A DNA stretch of 64,000 nt from an uncultured Flavobacteriales bacterium. GTDB lineage: Bacteria > Bacteroidota > Bacteroidia > Flavobacteriales_E > Vicingaceae. The position numbers were made by a program, and so were the translations under genes. Location: positions 1-64,000 of the forward strand of contig CAJQLW010000005.1 of assembly GCA_905479325.1 (NCBI GenBank), written 5' to 3'. The notes beneath the pieces are model-generated. The model did no database searches, had not been told where the DNA came from, and saw only the letters and a program-made list of their open reading frames with translations. Positions 37,002-47,425 of this stretch are shown piece by piece (position 1 is the first letter of the stretch; the number at the start of each line of letters is the position of its first letter).

Positions 37002-38093
37002 TTAAACTCTTTTTCTTTTGTTCTTTTCGTAATCTGTAAATATAAAATCACCCAAACCATTCAAGTCTGAATAAAATGCTTTACCCTGATTTGCTTCTGT
37101 AAACTCTTCTACAAACTTTTGTAAATATGGATCTTTAGCAATCATAAAGGTGGTAATAGGAATGTTCAATTTGCGGCATTGAATACCCAAATTAATTGTA
37201 CGGTTTAAAATTTTTGGATCTTGCCCCCAAGAGTTTTGATAGTATTCTCCGTTTTCAATCAAGCAAGTAGGCTTACCATCAGTTATCATAAAAATCTGAC
37301 GGTTGGCATTTTTTCTTCGTCTTAGCAAATCCATTGCTAGTTCTAGTCCCGCTACAGTGTTGGTATGGTAAGGTCCTACGGATAAATAGGGTAAATCTTT
37401 TATTTTCACTTCCCAAGCATCATTGCCAAAAACCACAATATCCAAACTGTCTTTCGGGTATTTGGTAGTTATTAATTCTGCCAAGGCCATTGCCACTTTT
37501 TTTGCAGGAGTAATTCGATCTTCTCCGTATAAAATCATCGAGTGAGAAATGTCAATCATTAACACGGTTGACATTTGAGTGGAATGAAAACTCTCTGTAA
37601 CTTCTAAATCTCTTTCAGTCATCTGAAAGGAGTCTATTCCGTTGTTGATTTGAGCATTTTTAAACGACTCTGTAAATGCAATTTGGTCTAAAGTATCTCC
37701 AAACTGAAACGAACGCCTATCTGAATTTGATTCACCGCCCTGCCCTATCGATTTCGTTTTATGATTTCCCTTACTGCCTTTTTTTAGCTTACCAAAAATT
37801 TGGTCTAAAGCTTTTTTACGAATTAATTGCTCTGATTTTTCGCTTAAGGTTGTTTGATTGTTCTCGTCTTTTTTAACGTATCGTTTTTCTTCTAATTCTT
37901 TTCTGAAGTCTTCTAAAGTATACTCCGGAGTAGTTAATCCATATTGATCATCCAATTCCTTTAACCAAGCCATACTTTCTTCAAAATCGCCCGAGGTATG
38001 GGTCATTAACTCCAAAAAAATCTTAAGCAGACGCTCAAACGGTGACTCGTCTTTTTTTTCCTCTTCAAATTCTGAAAACCTAAATCCAATCAT
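37002..38093 (-). CDS. VWA-domain protein, partner of the AAA+ ATPase
   Basis: Starting at ATG 38093, the 363-residue protein has a helical N-terminal region (1-150) and a VWA domain whose metal-ion-dependent adhesion site is intact: MIDISHSM (DxSxS), a conserved Thr in HTNTVAGLELA and the Asp in MITDGKP. It is likely to recruit substrates to the ATPase encoded downstream. An upstream reading from 38162 adds 23 residues without support. Confidence 0.86.
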   Translation of the reverse strand: MIGFRFSEFEEEKKDESPFERLLKIFLELMTHTSGDFEESMAWLKELDDQYGLTTPEYTLEDFRKELEEKRYVKKDENNQTTLSEKSEQLIRKKALDQIFGKLKKGSKGNHKTKSIGQGGESNSDRRSFQFGDTLDQIAFTESFKNAQINNGIDSFQMTERDLEVTESFHSTQMSTVLMIDISHSMILYGEDRITPAKKVAMALAELITTKYPKDSLDIVVFGNDAWEVKIKDLPYLSVGPYHTNTVAGLELAMDLLRRRKNANRQIFMITDGKPTCLIENGEYYQNSWGQDPKILNRTINLGIQCRKLNIPITTFMIAKDPYLQKFVEEFTEANQGKAFYSDLNGLGDFIFTDYEKNKRKRV

Positions 38094-38204
38094 ATACGTA
38101 ATTAACGTTGAACAAAGATGAAAGTTCGTTAGTTTTAGAGAAATGTGTGATCTCAAAGTCACAAAAAAAGTTAAGATTTAAAAGAGTTGCTGTACATTTG
38201 AAAT

Positions 38205-40295
38205 ATGAGTTTTAAAAAAATTTAGCCTTATTCATTGCGCTAGCATTTTATGTTTCTGTGTTTGGTCAAACCAGTGTTAAGCTACCTGTAAATAAATCCG
38301 TTCATTTAGCTCCACATGCTTGGATTTTAGAGGATATAAATAATGAGCTAAAGTTAACTGAAATTCTTAATTGGCCTAGTTTAAGGAACGCTGAAAATGC
38401 ATTTCAATCTGAATCTGACATTCCGTTTATGGATTTACAACATCTGCCTTTTGGATGGAATTAACCATAAGGAACGAAGAGAATGAAAAAAAAAAGACTT
38501 CATATTAGAACTTGGCCGTCCGTTAACCAATAAAATTGATTTATACTTATTGGACACAAATAATATAATTGTTCAGCAGTTTCATACAGGCGATGATTTT
38601 GAGTTTGAACAAAGGGCATATGATTACAGAAAATTTGTTTTCCCTTTAGCATTTCAACCAAATACAAAGTATAGGATTTTAGTTAGAGCTAAAAGTGATG
38701 GTGAGATTCTAAAGCTACCAATGAAATTTTGGACGATTAGTGGATTCACAGAATTTGTTTCCAAAGAAAATTTCTTCCTTGGCTTTTATTATGGCTTCAT
38801 TGCATTAGTAGTTCGTTTATTTACCTTTTTTGGAGTTGCCCTTCGCGAAAGAATCTATTTCTTTTTTGTCAGTTACGTATTCATTATGGGAATGTTTCAG
38901 CTATCGTTAGATGGGTTCTCTTTTGAGTTTCTTTGGCCGCATTCAAGTTACATAGGTAATCATGCTATTCTTGTGTTTGCCGCAATTTCCATGCTATCCC
39001 TTTTGGCCTATGCCAACCAGTTTTTAGAGTTTTATAAAGAAGGGAAATGGTTCACCAACACATATAAAATTTTCTTTGGATTGGTTTGCTTTTTTCTCAT
39101 CACTAGCACCGTGAGTGGACCACTTTATGAAATTACTTATCCTCTACTCAACGGAATATCATTTATAATTACTAGCTTCTTTTTTGTGGGTATTTACTTG
39201 AGGTACAAGTCAGGTCATAAACCGGGAATTGAGGTTACCTTGGCTTTTGCGTTTTTATGGGCAGGAGCAATTTCATTTATTCTTAGCAATGTGAACATAA
39301 TTAAAAGTGAGTTCCTTGCAACAAACTCATTAAAAATAGCCTCAGCTGTCGAAATTGCTTTCTTATCTATTTCACTTGCTGCTAGGTATCGAAAAAATCA
39401 GAATGAAAAACTAATTGCTGAGCAACAGTCTGTAGAGAGACTAGAACAAATTAACAAATTAAAAAGTGAGCAAACGGTAACGCTTGAAAGGGAGGTTAAG
39501 CAAAGAACGCAAGAAGTAGCCCGTCAGAATGAGTAATTAGAGCAACAAAACAAGGAGATTATTCAAAGCATTAATTACGCGCAACGTTTACAAGGAGCTA
39601 TTCTTCCATCAAAAAAATTACTTGAAGCAGTATTTGGCGATTTTGATATTTATTTCAGACCCAAAGACATTGTTTCAGGAGACTTTTATTGGATGGAAAC
39701 CACTAAAGATTACACCTTTTTTGCTGTTGCCGATTGCACGGGGCATGGTGTGCCAGGAGCCTTAGTTAGTGTTGTTGGTCACAATACACTTAACCGGTGT
39801 ATCAACGAATTAGGATTAATAGATCCTGGAGAGATTTTAGATCGGTTAACCTTATTGGTAGAGCATACGTTTGACAACCCAGACAGTATTGTAAGTGACG
39901 GAATGGATATTTGCCTTTGTAGATGGGATCACAAAAATAAACTTGTCTATTCAGGTGCATTTAATCCTCTTTACTTATTCAGGAATAATGAATTTGAAGA
40001 AATTAAAGCAGATCGACAACCAATTGGAAAATTCATTAAAAGAGCGCCTTTCACTAGTAACAAAATCAACTTATTAAAAAACGATCAAATATTTTTATTT
40101 ACTGATGGTTATTTAGACCAATTTGGCGGTGAAAGAGGGAAAAAATTAAAATCAAAGGGCTTCAAAGATCATTTGGCAGAAGCGTTAGAACGAAGTGAAA
40201 AATCATTCAACGAAAAGATGGTTGAACAATTCAAAAACTGGGTTAAACACGAAGAGCAAATAGATGATATTTGTATATTTCGTGTTGGTTTTTAA
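38205..40295 (+). pseudogene. 7TMR-DISM / SpoIIE phosphatase sensor, four lesions
   Basis: Read with corrections this is one protein of about 697 residues: signal peptide, 7TMR-DISM extracellular domain, seven membrane helices (FFLGFYYGF...FQLSLDGFSFEFLWPH), coiled coil, and a PP2C-type SpoIIE domain (FRPKDIVSGDFYW, VADCTGHGVPGAL, SDGMD). Four lesions interrupt it: one base missing in the A7 run 38214-38220, one in TTTT 38449-38452, one in the A10 run 38486-38495, and an in-frame TAA at 39534-39536 inside the coiled coil (QNE-stop-LEQQNKEI). The three deletions add up to a restored frame. The phosphatase half alone (39537-40295) is open and could in principle be made separately. Decay or sequence errors are both possible. 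Confidence 0.85.
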
Positions 40296-40411
40296 CAAGA
40301 AATTAGATTTCCACTTTCACTAGTAAACTCAAAACTCAATATACGAGCAATTTAGCTAATTCTTAATTTGCTTAAAAGTGTGTATCTTGCAGCCCAATAA
40401 CTAAATCTATC

Positions 40412-40795
40412 ATGTCAGATAAAGTAGAATACACGATGGAATTTGTAGTAAAAGCCTCACCTAAAATGCTTTACAAATTCTTATCAACGCCCTCAGGGTT
40501 ATCAGAATGGTTTGCAGACAATGTAAACTCAAGAGGAAAGAAGTTTGTTTTCATTTGGGATGGTTCTGAAGAAACTGCGAACTTACTTTCGAAAAAAACT
40601 GATAAATATATTCGATTTAAATGGGAAGAAGATGAAGATAGTGACTCCTTCTTCGAATTTAAACTGGAGACGGATGACCTTACCAATGACGTATCTCTGA
40701 TTATTACAGACTACGCAGAAGAGGACGAAATTGAAGAAGCTCAATTGCTCTGGGAAAGCCAAATCAATAGCTTGTTGCACGCCATCGGCTCGTAA
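40412..40795 (+). CDS. START-like (AHSA1/SRPBCC) domain protein
   Basis: This 127-residue cytosolic protein has the helix-grip pattern: an N-terminal strand YTMEFVVKASPKMLYKFLSTPSGLSEWFADNV, a strand FVFIWDGSEE and a long C-terminal helix (AQLLWESQINSLLHAIG). START-like proteins of this form are common in Bacteroidota with unknown ligand. A TATCTTGC box lies about 20 bases before the ATG. Confidence 0.8.
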   Translation: MSDKVEYTMEFVVKASPKMLYKFLSTPSGLSEWFADNVNSRGKKFVFIWDGSEETANLLSKKTDKYIRFKWEEDEDSDSFFEFKLETDDLTNDVSLIITDYAEEDEIEEAQLLWESQINSLLHAIGS

Positions 40796-40845
40796 AAATT
40801 TACACAATAAAATACAAGGTGAAACGCTTACCCTAAAAAAAGACG

Positions 40846-42288
40846 TTGAAAACCTCCTCGAAATTTATACTCAAATCATTCATGTCGCCCTTTATGGCGA
40901 CATTTTTCATTTCCATATTTGTACTGCTTATGCAGTTCTTATGGAAATACATTGACGATTTAGTTGGTAAGGGAATTGAATTTGCAGTTTTCGCCAAGTT
41001 ACTGATTTACGTAGCTGCCAGTCTAGTGCCTATGGCACTTCCCCTCTCCATTTTACTTTCTTCATTAATGACTTTTGGCAACTTAGGAGAACATTATGAA
41101 TTAGTCGCTTTTAAATCTGCAGGAGTATCATTGAAAAAAATTTTACAGCCACTATTTGTTGTTGTATTTATGCTCAGTATTGTGGCGTACCTATTTTCAA
41201 ATTATTGGTTACCGGTAGCTAATTTAAAAAGCAAGTCGCTTCTTTACGATATAAAGCAGCAAAAACCAACCATGGACATTCAACCAGGAATGTTTTCAAA
41301 TGACTTGGAAGACATAACAATTCGTGTAAAAGATAAGAAGGAAATTAAAGGAGTTGAACATTTGTATGACGTCTTAATTTATGATCATTCTGATGGTCCG
41401 GGAAACCGCAAGGTAACAAAAGCGGAAGAAGGTATTATGACCATGACTCCTGACAAACGCTACTTAGAGTTAAAACTATTGAATGGAATTAACTACGAGG
41501 AAGAAGCTAACCCTCAAGTAAAGAATGAATATACACTAACAAGAACAAAGTTTCAAGAAAACATAATACGCTCTGATTTATCTCAGTTTGATTTGAATAG
41601 AACAGATGAAGAGCTGTTCAAAACAGGATACAAGATGCTCAATTTGGAGCAACTATCGAGTGCTATTGATACACTAACCATAATGAAAGACAATCATTTT
41701 AAATCCTTTAAGCAAGGAATTAAAAATAGTTCGTTTTTATACTCTGGTTTTGATGAGAGTAAGTTCACTCAGAAAAAAGACACTAGCCTGATTGACTTTG
41801 ATATGTACTTTGCAAACCTTAACGATGAAGAAAAAGATCGAATAATACATACTGCTGCAAATCTTAGTCGTAATTCAAAATCTAGATTAAATAGCATGTA
41901 CGAAGACATGAAAAGCAGAAACAAGTACATCAGAAGTCATGAAATAGAATGGCATAAAAAGTTGACGTTACCTTTCGCCTGTATTATTCTGTTTTTAATT
42001 GGAGCTCCCCTAGGTGCTATTATTCGCAAAGGCGGACTTGGAATGCCCATAGTAATTTCTGTTGTATTCTTCTTATTGTTCCATATTTTGAGTATTTCCG
42101 GCGAAAAAATGGCAAAGGAAGGAGCTATTGATTCACTGCAAGGCATGTGGATGGCGTCAGCTATATTACTACCCATTGGGCTTTTCTTTACTTATAAGGC
42201 AACAAGTGACTCTGCTTTATTTAATTTCGACGCCTATTCAAACTTCTTCAAATCTATTTTTAAGAAAAAATCAGTTGCTAATTCATGA
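40846..42288 (+). CDS. LptF/LptG-family permease, TTG start
   Basis: The 480-residue protein of the YjgP/YjgQ family is a membrane component of the lipopolysaccharide export ABC transporter. Helices lie at about 15-35, 55-75, 100-125 and 375-460, with a large periplasmic domain between. The start is read as TTG 40846, giving (M)KTSSKFILKSFMSPFMATFF, the usual family opening; the first ATG is 12 codons later. It opens a run of envelope genes: the next gene overlaps by four bases. Confidence 0.87.
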   Translation: MKTSSKFILKSFMSPFMATFFISIFVLLMQFLWKYIDDLVGKGIEFAVFAKLLIYVAASLVPMALPLSILLSSLMTFGNLGEHYELVAFKSAGVSLKKILQPLFVVVFMLSIVAYLFSNYWLPVANLKSKSLLYDIKQQKPTMDIQPGMFSNDLEDITIRVKDKKEIKGVEHLYDVLIYDHSDGPGNRKVTKAEEGIMTMTPDKRYLELKLLNGINYEEEANPQVKNEYTLTRTKFQENIIRSDLSQFDLNRTDEELFKTGYKMLNLEQLSSAIDTLTIMKDNHFKSFKQGIKNSSFLYSGFDESKFTQKKDTSLIDFDMYFANLNDEEKDRIIHTAANLSRNSKSRLNSMYEDMKSRNKYIRSHEIEWHKKLTLPFACIILFLIGAPLGAIIRKGGLGMPIVISVVFFLLFHILSISGEKMAKEGAIDSLQGMWMASAILLPIGLFFTYKATSDSALFNFDAYSNFFKSIFKKKSVANS

Positions 42289-43454
42289 AGTTAGGCATAC
42301 TCTTTTCCCGCTTCCCGTTTCCTTTAGAGAAAGGCGACAAACTAAGGGCTTATCATCAAATAAGAGAGTTAGCAAGTACCAATGAATTGTATTTGTGCTG
42401 TGTGAGTGATAAAAAGGTGCAGAACGAACAGTTAAAAGAATTAGAACCTTATTGCAAGGAAATAAAGATTATTCAGATAAACAAGTTCAGCATTCTCATC
42501 AATCTTATTAAGAGCTTGTTATTCTCTAAACTACCACTACAGGTAGCTTACTTTTTTAAAAGAAGTGCCAAGAAGTCGGTAGTAGAATTTTTTCGAAACA
42601 ACGAGGTTGACCATATTTATTGCCAATTAATAAGAGTGAGTGAGTATGTTAAAGATCTGAATGACATTCCTAAAACCTTAGATTATATGGATGTGCTTTC
42701 AAAAGGAATGGAAAGAAGAATTGAAAAATCATCGACTTACTTAAAGCCATTTGTAAAGATCGAAGCAGCTAGATTGAAAAAGTACGAGCATTTCATCTTT
42801 AATTCATTTCAACACAAAACAATTATTTCTGAACAAGATAGAGACCTGATTATTCATGCACAAAACCAAAACATTGTAATTGTCAGAAATGGTGTCGATT
42901 TAAATTTCTTTTATCCAAGAGTGAGTCAAAAAAAGTATGATTTAGTTTTTACCGGTAACATGTCTTATGCGCCCAACGTTGATGGAGTAACTTTTTTAGT
43001 AGAAGAAGTGCTACCAAAATTGTGGAAAGTTAAACCTCAAGTTACTCTCGCAATAGCAGGTGCATCGCCTAGTGCTAAAGTTCAAAAGTTGGCTCAAAAA
43101 CATGTAACTGTAACAGGCTGGGTAGATGACATTAGAGATTATTATTCAGCAGCAACGTTATTCATTGCACCCATGCAAATAGGAACAGGATTGCAAAACA
43201 AACTTTTAGAAGCGATGGCTATGAAAATTCCTTGTATTACATCTCCGCTCGCCAATAATGCCTTAAAAGCAACCGATCGAAAAAATATATTAATTGCAGA
43301 AACCGCAGACGAATATGTAAAAGCAATTCTAGAGCTACTAGATAATAAGTCCTTAGCCAGTTCAATTGGAAAGAATGGCCATGAATTTGTGAAACACAAT
43401 TACAATTGGAAATCTACCACAAACCAACTAGAACAATTATTTTTGAGCACATGA
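42285..43454 (+). CDS. Family 4-type glycosyltransferase (TIGR03087-like)
   Basis: The 389-residue GT-B enzyme begins ILFSRFPFPLEKGDKLRAYHQIREL, and its C-terminal half has the donor-site blocks LVFTGNMSYAPNVDGV, VTGWVDDIRDYYSAATLFIAPMQIGTGLQNKLLEAMAM. The sequence resembles the sugar transferases found in exopolysaccharide loci. No other polysaccharide genes are adjacent except the GT9 protein beyond dapD. It overlaps LptF/G by four bases and dapD by four. Confidence 0.87.
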   Translation: MKLGILFSRFPFPLEKGDKLRAYHQIRELASTNELYLCCVSDKKVQNEQLKELEPYCKEIKIIQINKFSILINLIKSLLFSKLPLQVAYFFKRSAKKSVVEFFRNNEVDHIYCQLIRVSEYVKDLNDIPKTLDYMDVLSKGMERRIEKSSTYLKPFVKIEAARLKKYEHFIFNSFQHKTIISEQDRDLIIHAQNQNIVIVRNGVDLNFFYPRVSQKKYDLVFTGNMSYAPNVDGVTFLVEEVLPKLWKVKPQVTLAIAGASPSAKVQKLAQKHVTVTGWVDDIRDYYSAATLFIAPMQIGTGLQNKLLEAMAMKIPCITSPLANNALKATDRKNILIAETADEYVKAILELLDNKSLASSIGKNGHEFVKHNYNWKSTTNQLEQLFLST

Positions 43455-44266
43455 AAGATCTTAAAGAACAGATTGAGTCAGCATGGGAAAACCGTGAATT
43501 ACTGACTAGGGAGCAAACAATAAAAGCAATTGAAACTGTTATTGCTAAAATAGACTCAGGGGAACTAAGATGTGCAGAACCAATAGAAAATGGTTGGCAA
43601 GTGAATGAATGGGTCAAAAAAGCAGTGGTGCTGTATTTCCCAATCCGAAAAATGGAAACCATCGAAGTAGGTCCATTCGAATTTCATGATAAGATGGCGT
43701 TAAAATCGGATTATGCCAAAAAAGGTATACGAGTTGTGCCACATGCGATAGCGAGATACGGTGCTTATGTATCTCGAGGTGTTATTATGATGCCTTCTTA
43801 CATTAATATTGGAGCTTATGTAGATGAAGGTACAATGGTTGACACTTGGGCAACAGTTGGAAGCTGCGCACAAATTGGTAAAAATGTGCACTTAAGTGGA
43901 GGCGTTGGAATTGGTGGAGTATTAGAGCCATTGCAAGCCTCGCCTGTAATCATTGAAGATGGCTGCTTCATTGGCTCTAGATGCATTGTTGTAGAAGGAG
44001 TTAAAGTAGAAAAAGAAGCCGTTTTAGGAGCTAACGTTGTACTTACCAAGTCAACCAAAATTATAGATGTTACCGGATCTGAGCCAAAGGAATATAAAGG
44101 AGTTGTGCCAAGTCGTTCTGTAGTTATTCCCGGCTCGTACACAAAAAAATTCCCTGCAGGAGAGTACCAAGTTCCTTGTGCGATAATTATTGGGCAGCGA
44201 AAAGCTTCAACAGATTTAAAAACCTCTCTTAATGATGTACTTCGAGACTTTGAAGTGGCTGTATAA
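43451..44266 (+). CDS. dapD: Tetrahydrodipicolinate N-succinyltransferase
   Basis: DapD is a cytosolic step of the succinylase route to diaminopimelate and lysine. The 271-residue protein has an N-terminal helical domain and a left-handed beta-helix made of hexapeptide repeats (IGAYVDEGTMVDTWATVGSCAQIGKNVHLSGG region). It starts at 43451, overlapping the glycosyltransferase stop; the frame upstream is part of that gene. Its stop overlaps the next ATG by one base. Diaminopimelate supply fits the surrounding envelope genes. Confidence 0.95.
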   Translation: MKDLKEQIESAWENRELLTREQTIKAIETVIAKIDSGELRCAEPIENGWQVNEWVKKAVVLYFPIRKMETIEVGPFEFHDKMALKSDYAKKGIRVVPHAIARYGAYVSRGVIMMPSYINIGAYVDEGTMVDTWATVGSCAQIGKNVHLSGGVGIGGVLEPLQASPVIIEDGCFIGSRCIVVEGVKVEKEAVLGANVVLTKSTKIIDVTGSEPKEYKGVVPSRSVVIPGSYTKKFPAGEYQVPCAIIIGQRKASTDLKTSLNDVLRDFEVAV

Positions 44267-45255
44267 TGAATAGAATATTAATTGTACAGACCGCCTTTAT
44301 TGGCGATGTAATTTTAGCGACGCCTATTATTGAAAAGCTAAGTGCATTTTACCCAGATGCCCAGATTGACTTTTTGTTAAGAAAAGGGAATGAAAATCTT
44401 TTGGAGAACCACCCTAAAATTAATAAGGTGCTCATTTGGGCTAAAAGAAGTAAAAAGTACCGCTCTTTATTTCAAGTAGTAAGTTTTGTTCGTTCAAGAA
44501 ATTACGATTGTGTAATTAATGTTCAACGTTTTTTAGCAGCAGGTATCATAACTGCATTATCTGGTGCAAAAGTCAAAGTAGGTTTTACAAAAAACCCGAT
44601 GTCGTTTTTATTCAATAAAAAAATTCGGCACAAATTAATTGGACAACATGAGACAAGTCGAAACCTATCACTGGTTCGAGAATTAACTGATGACAAATAT
44701 GTTAGACCAAAATTATATCCAAGTAAAGCTGACTTTGAAAAAGTAAAAGAACTCCAGACATCAAGGTATTTATGTTTTGCGCCTACTTCGGTGTGGGCCA
44801 CAAAGCAATTCCCAAGTTTAAAATGGGTTGAATTAATTTTATCTCAAGATGACAATTGGACGATTTATCTACTTGGAGGTCCTGCAGATGTTGAAGAATG
44901 TGAAGAACTTGTGAGAATGTGTGGCAGAGAAAACTTAATTAACTTAAGCGGTAAGCTAAGCTTTTTAGAGTCAGCTGCTTTAATGCAAGGAGCTACCATG
45001 AACTATGTTAATGACTCAGCTCCAATGCACATGGCTTCAGCTATGAATGCACCAACCAATGCCGTTTTTTGCTCTACCATCCCCTCTTTTGGTTTTGGTC
45101 CGCTTGCCGATGGCGCTAAAGTTATAGAAACTGACAAAGAATTGGCCTGCAGGCCATGTGGTCTGCATGGTAAAAAGAAATGTCCATTGGGTCATTTTGA
45201 TTGCTCATACAGCATTCAAAAAGAACAATTTGATAGACCAGAATTCAATCAATAA
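44266..45255 (+). CDS. Family 9 glycosyltransferase (heptosyltransferase-like)
   Basis: The 329-residue GT-B protein shows the ADP-heptose:LPS heptosyltransferase pattern: RILIVQTAFIGDVILATPIIEKL at the N-terminus, FAPTSVWATKQFPSLKWVEL in the middle and the donor-binding NDSAPMHMASAM block. It probably works in lipopolysaccharide core assembly. Four Cys near the C-terminus (CRPCGLHGKKKCPLGHFDC) form a possible zinc-binding tail seen in several GT9 proteins. Confidence 0.87.
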   Translation: MNRILIVQTAFIGDVILATPIIEKLSAFYPDAQIDFLLRKGNENLLENHPKINKVLIWAKRSKKYRSLFQVVSFVRSRNYDCVINVQRFLAAGIITALSGAKVKVGFTKNPMSFLFNKKIRHKLIGQHETSRNLSLVRELTDDKYVRPKLYPSKADFEKVKELQTSRYLCFAPTSVWATKQFPSLKWVELILSQDDNWTIYLLGGPADVEECEELVRMCGRENLINLSGKLSFLESAALMQGATMNYVNDSAPMHMASAMNAPTNAVFCSTIPSFGFGPLADGAKVIETDKELACRPCGLHGKKKCPLGHFDCSYSIQKEQFDRPEFNQ

Positions 45256-45257
45256 CT

Positions 45258-46094
45258 ATGAAGTTAAAAATTCTAACATACGCAGCGCTACTTTTTACAA
45301 TTCACGTAAGTGCACAAAAAAATGCAACTGAATTCCTTGATTTAGCAGAAAAGGAGTTCAATAAAAAAAACTATAAAGCTTCACTCGATATTGCAAGTGA
45401 AGCGATTATAAAATATCCGGACTCTTCTAAGCTTTATGACTTTAGAGGTAATTTATATTCGGCCTTTAAAGAATATGAAAAAGCAATTCAAGACTTTAGC
45501 TTGGGTTACAAAACGGCTAATTCCGCAAAACTTAAAGCTCATTATTTAATGAACAGAGGCGGAATGAAATCTACAATTCGAGATTTTGAAGGTGCTTATA
45601 ATGATTTAATCCTAGCCGTTCAATTCGACTCCACGAATTTAGATGCGTATAGCAATTTATCTGCCGCTTGCGATGAAGTAGGAAAGGAAGAAGAGGCTTT
45701 TAGGTATTCGTTCAAAATCTAAGCATTAGAACCAGACCATATACCAGCACTTGTGAACCTAGGGTTTAAATATCAGAATAAAGAGGAGCATGAAAAAGCG
45801 ATAGAATATTTTGACAAAGCAGCAAAAATCAATAAAAATGAGCCTCTTGTATTCAGTAATAGAAGTTTTAGTAAATTAAAAATTGGTGACTTAGAAGGCG
45901 CTAAAAAAGACATTTAAAAATCGTTGAAACTTATGCCATCGAACAGTTATGCTTATAAAATAAGAGCTTTAATTGCGATTGAACAAGGTAAAACAAAAGA
46001 AGCTTGCGAAGACTTATTTGAATCTAATAAAAGAGGTTATACCGAACACTATGGCAAAGAAGTGAATGATTTAATGCGAAAACATTGTAATTAA
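45258..46094 (+). pseudogene. Exported TPR protein interrupted by two in-frame TAA codons
   Basis: The reading frame encodes a signal peptide (MKLKILTYAALLFTIHVSAQ) and six or so tetratricopeptide repeats, 279 codons in all. It is interrupted in the same frame by TAA at 45720-45722 (FRYSFKI-stop-ALEPDH) and at 45915-45917 (GAKKDI-stop-KSLKL). At both places TPR periodicity expects Lys, Glu or Gln, whose codons are one substitution from TAA. No frameshift is needed. It starts two bases after the GT9 gene and its last stop overlaps the convergent methyltransferase by four bases. Confidence 0.85.
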
Positions 46095-47425
46095 TCATTT
46101 ACCTTCTTCTTTCTTCTAATTACCTCTTCAACCCTTTTCCCGTCAAATAACTCGTACTTTCTAAACTGACATTCAAGTTTGCCATTCATAACCGGTATTT
46201 TCTTGGCAGGTTTCAATCCAATATTTTTGAAAGACTCCTCGTCAGAAGCAATAATCCATGCGTCCCAACCAGAATATTCGTGCTTCAAGGTCGAACCAAT
46301 TTTCTCAAAAAAGTCAGGCATTCCTTCTTGCAACTCTAATCTTTCGCCATAAGGAGGGTTCATAATAATGCAACCTGTTGCTGCAGGAGGTGGTGTTTTA
46401 AAAAAGTCTGCTTGCTCCAACAAAATACTCTTTCGCATATTTGCCGAATTAATGTTCATTCGAGCAGAACGAAAATTGTTAGAATTCAACTCCTTTGCAT
46501 AAATATTTACCTTTAAAGGCTTGTATTTTTCTTTCGCTTCACCCAATACTTTTGAAAGTAATGCTACATCGTAATTATTCCAGCCCTCAAAAGCAAAGTT
46601 AGTTCTGTTTAAATTTGGTGGAATGTTACAGGCTATCAGAGCAGCTTCGATGGCTATGGTTGCAGTCCCTGTCATTGGATCTAATAAATCAACTTCTCCT
46701 TTCCAACCACTTTTCAAAATTAAACCAGCCGCCAAGCATTCATTTATTGGCGCCGAATGCTGAACGGTTCTATATCCCCTCTTAAAAAGAGGCTTACCGC
46801 TACTATCTAGCGAAAGGGTGACGGATGTATCGTTGATGTGCAAATGAATTCGAACATCTGGGTCAAATCGCTCTACATTTGGCCTATTTAATTGTTGAGC
46901 TCTGAATCTATCAACAATTGCATCTTTAATTCTTAATGACGCAAACTGACTGTGTGTAAAATGTGTCGAACTAACAGCAGAATCAATTGAGAACGTTTTT
47001 TCAGAATTAAAAATAGACTCCCAAGGCAATTTCATTGCTCTCTTGTACAATTCGTCATCGTTTTTAGCTGAATAATGATAAATTGGTTTCAAGACTTTTA
47101 ACGCTGTTCTTAGCCAAATATTCGCCTTGTAAAGCAACTCTAAATCTCCAACAAACTCTACTGCCCTTCTCTTAACTTCAATTTCTTTCGCTCCAAGATG
47201 AATCAGCTCTTGCTCCAATTCGGGCTCCATGTTTTGCATACAAGTAGCTACCATTTTAAATTCACCATCTAATTTCAACTGAATCGGTTGATCATCTTTT
47301 GGTAAAGTTTCTCGCTCTTCTCTAGACACCTGCTTTCTCTCCTTAGGTTTTCCCGAGGTTTTCTTAATCTTTAGCTTATCTAAAATGGAGGATGAACCTT
47401 GTTCGTTCTTTTGCTCTTCTGACAT
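46091..47425 (-). CDS. THUMP-domain class I RNA methyltransferase (RlmL N-half type)
   Basis: This 444-residue protein has a charged, probably disordered N-terminal tail (1-50), a THUMP RNA-binding domain (about 55-165) and a SAM methyltransferase domain with LDPMTGTATIAIEAAL and the catalytic IIMNPPYGERL motif. It corresponds to the m2G2445-forming half of RlmL (YcbY) of 23S rRNA. The Lys-rich N-terminal extension is longer than in E. coli. Confidence 0.9.
   Translation of the reverse strand: MSEEQKNEQGSSSILDKLKIKKTSGKPKERKQVSREERETLPKDDQPIQLKLDGEFKMVATCMQNMEPELEQELIHLGAKEIEVKRRAVEFVGDLELLYKANIWLRTALKVLKPIYHYSAKNDDELYKRAMKLPWESIFNSEKTFSIDSAVSSTHFTHSQFASLRIKDAIVDRFRAQQLNRPNVERFDPDVRIHLHINDTSVTLSLDSSGKPLFKRGYRTVQHSAPINECLAAGLILKSGWKGEVDLLDPMTGTATIAIEAALIACNIPPNLNRTNFAFEGWNNYDVALLSKVLGEAKEKYKPLKVNIYAKELNSNNFRSARMNINSANMRKSILLEQADFFKTPPPAATGCIIMNPPYGERLELQEGMPDFFEKIGSTLKHEYSGWDAWIIASDEESFKNIGLKPAKKIPVMNGKLECQFRKYELFDGKRVEEVIRRKKKVND

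Noticed and set aside
39534-45917. Reassignment of TAA to an amino acid
   Set aside because: TAA ends most genes in the window, including thrS, infC, rplT and rpmI, so it is an ordinary stop.
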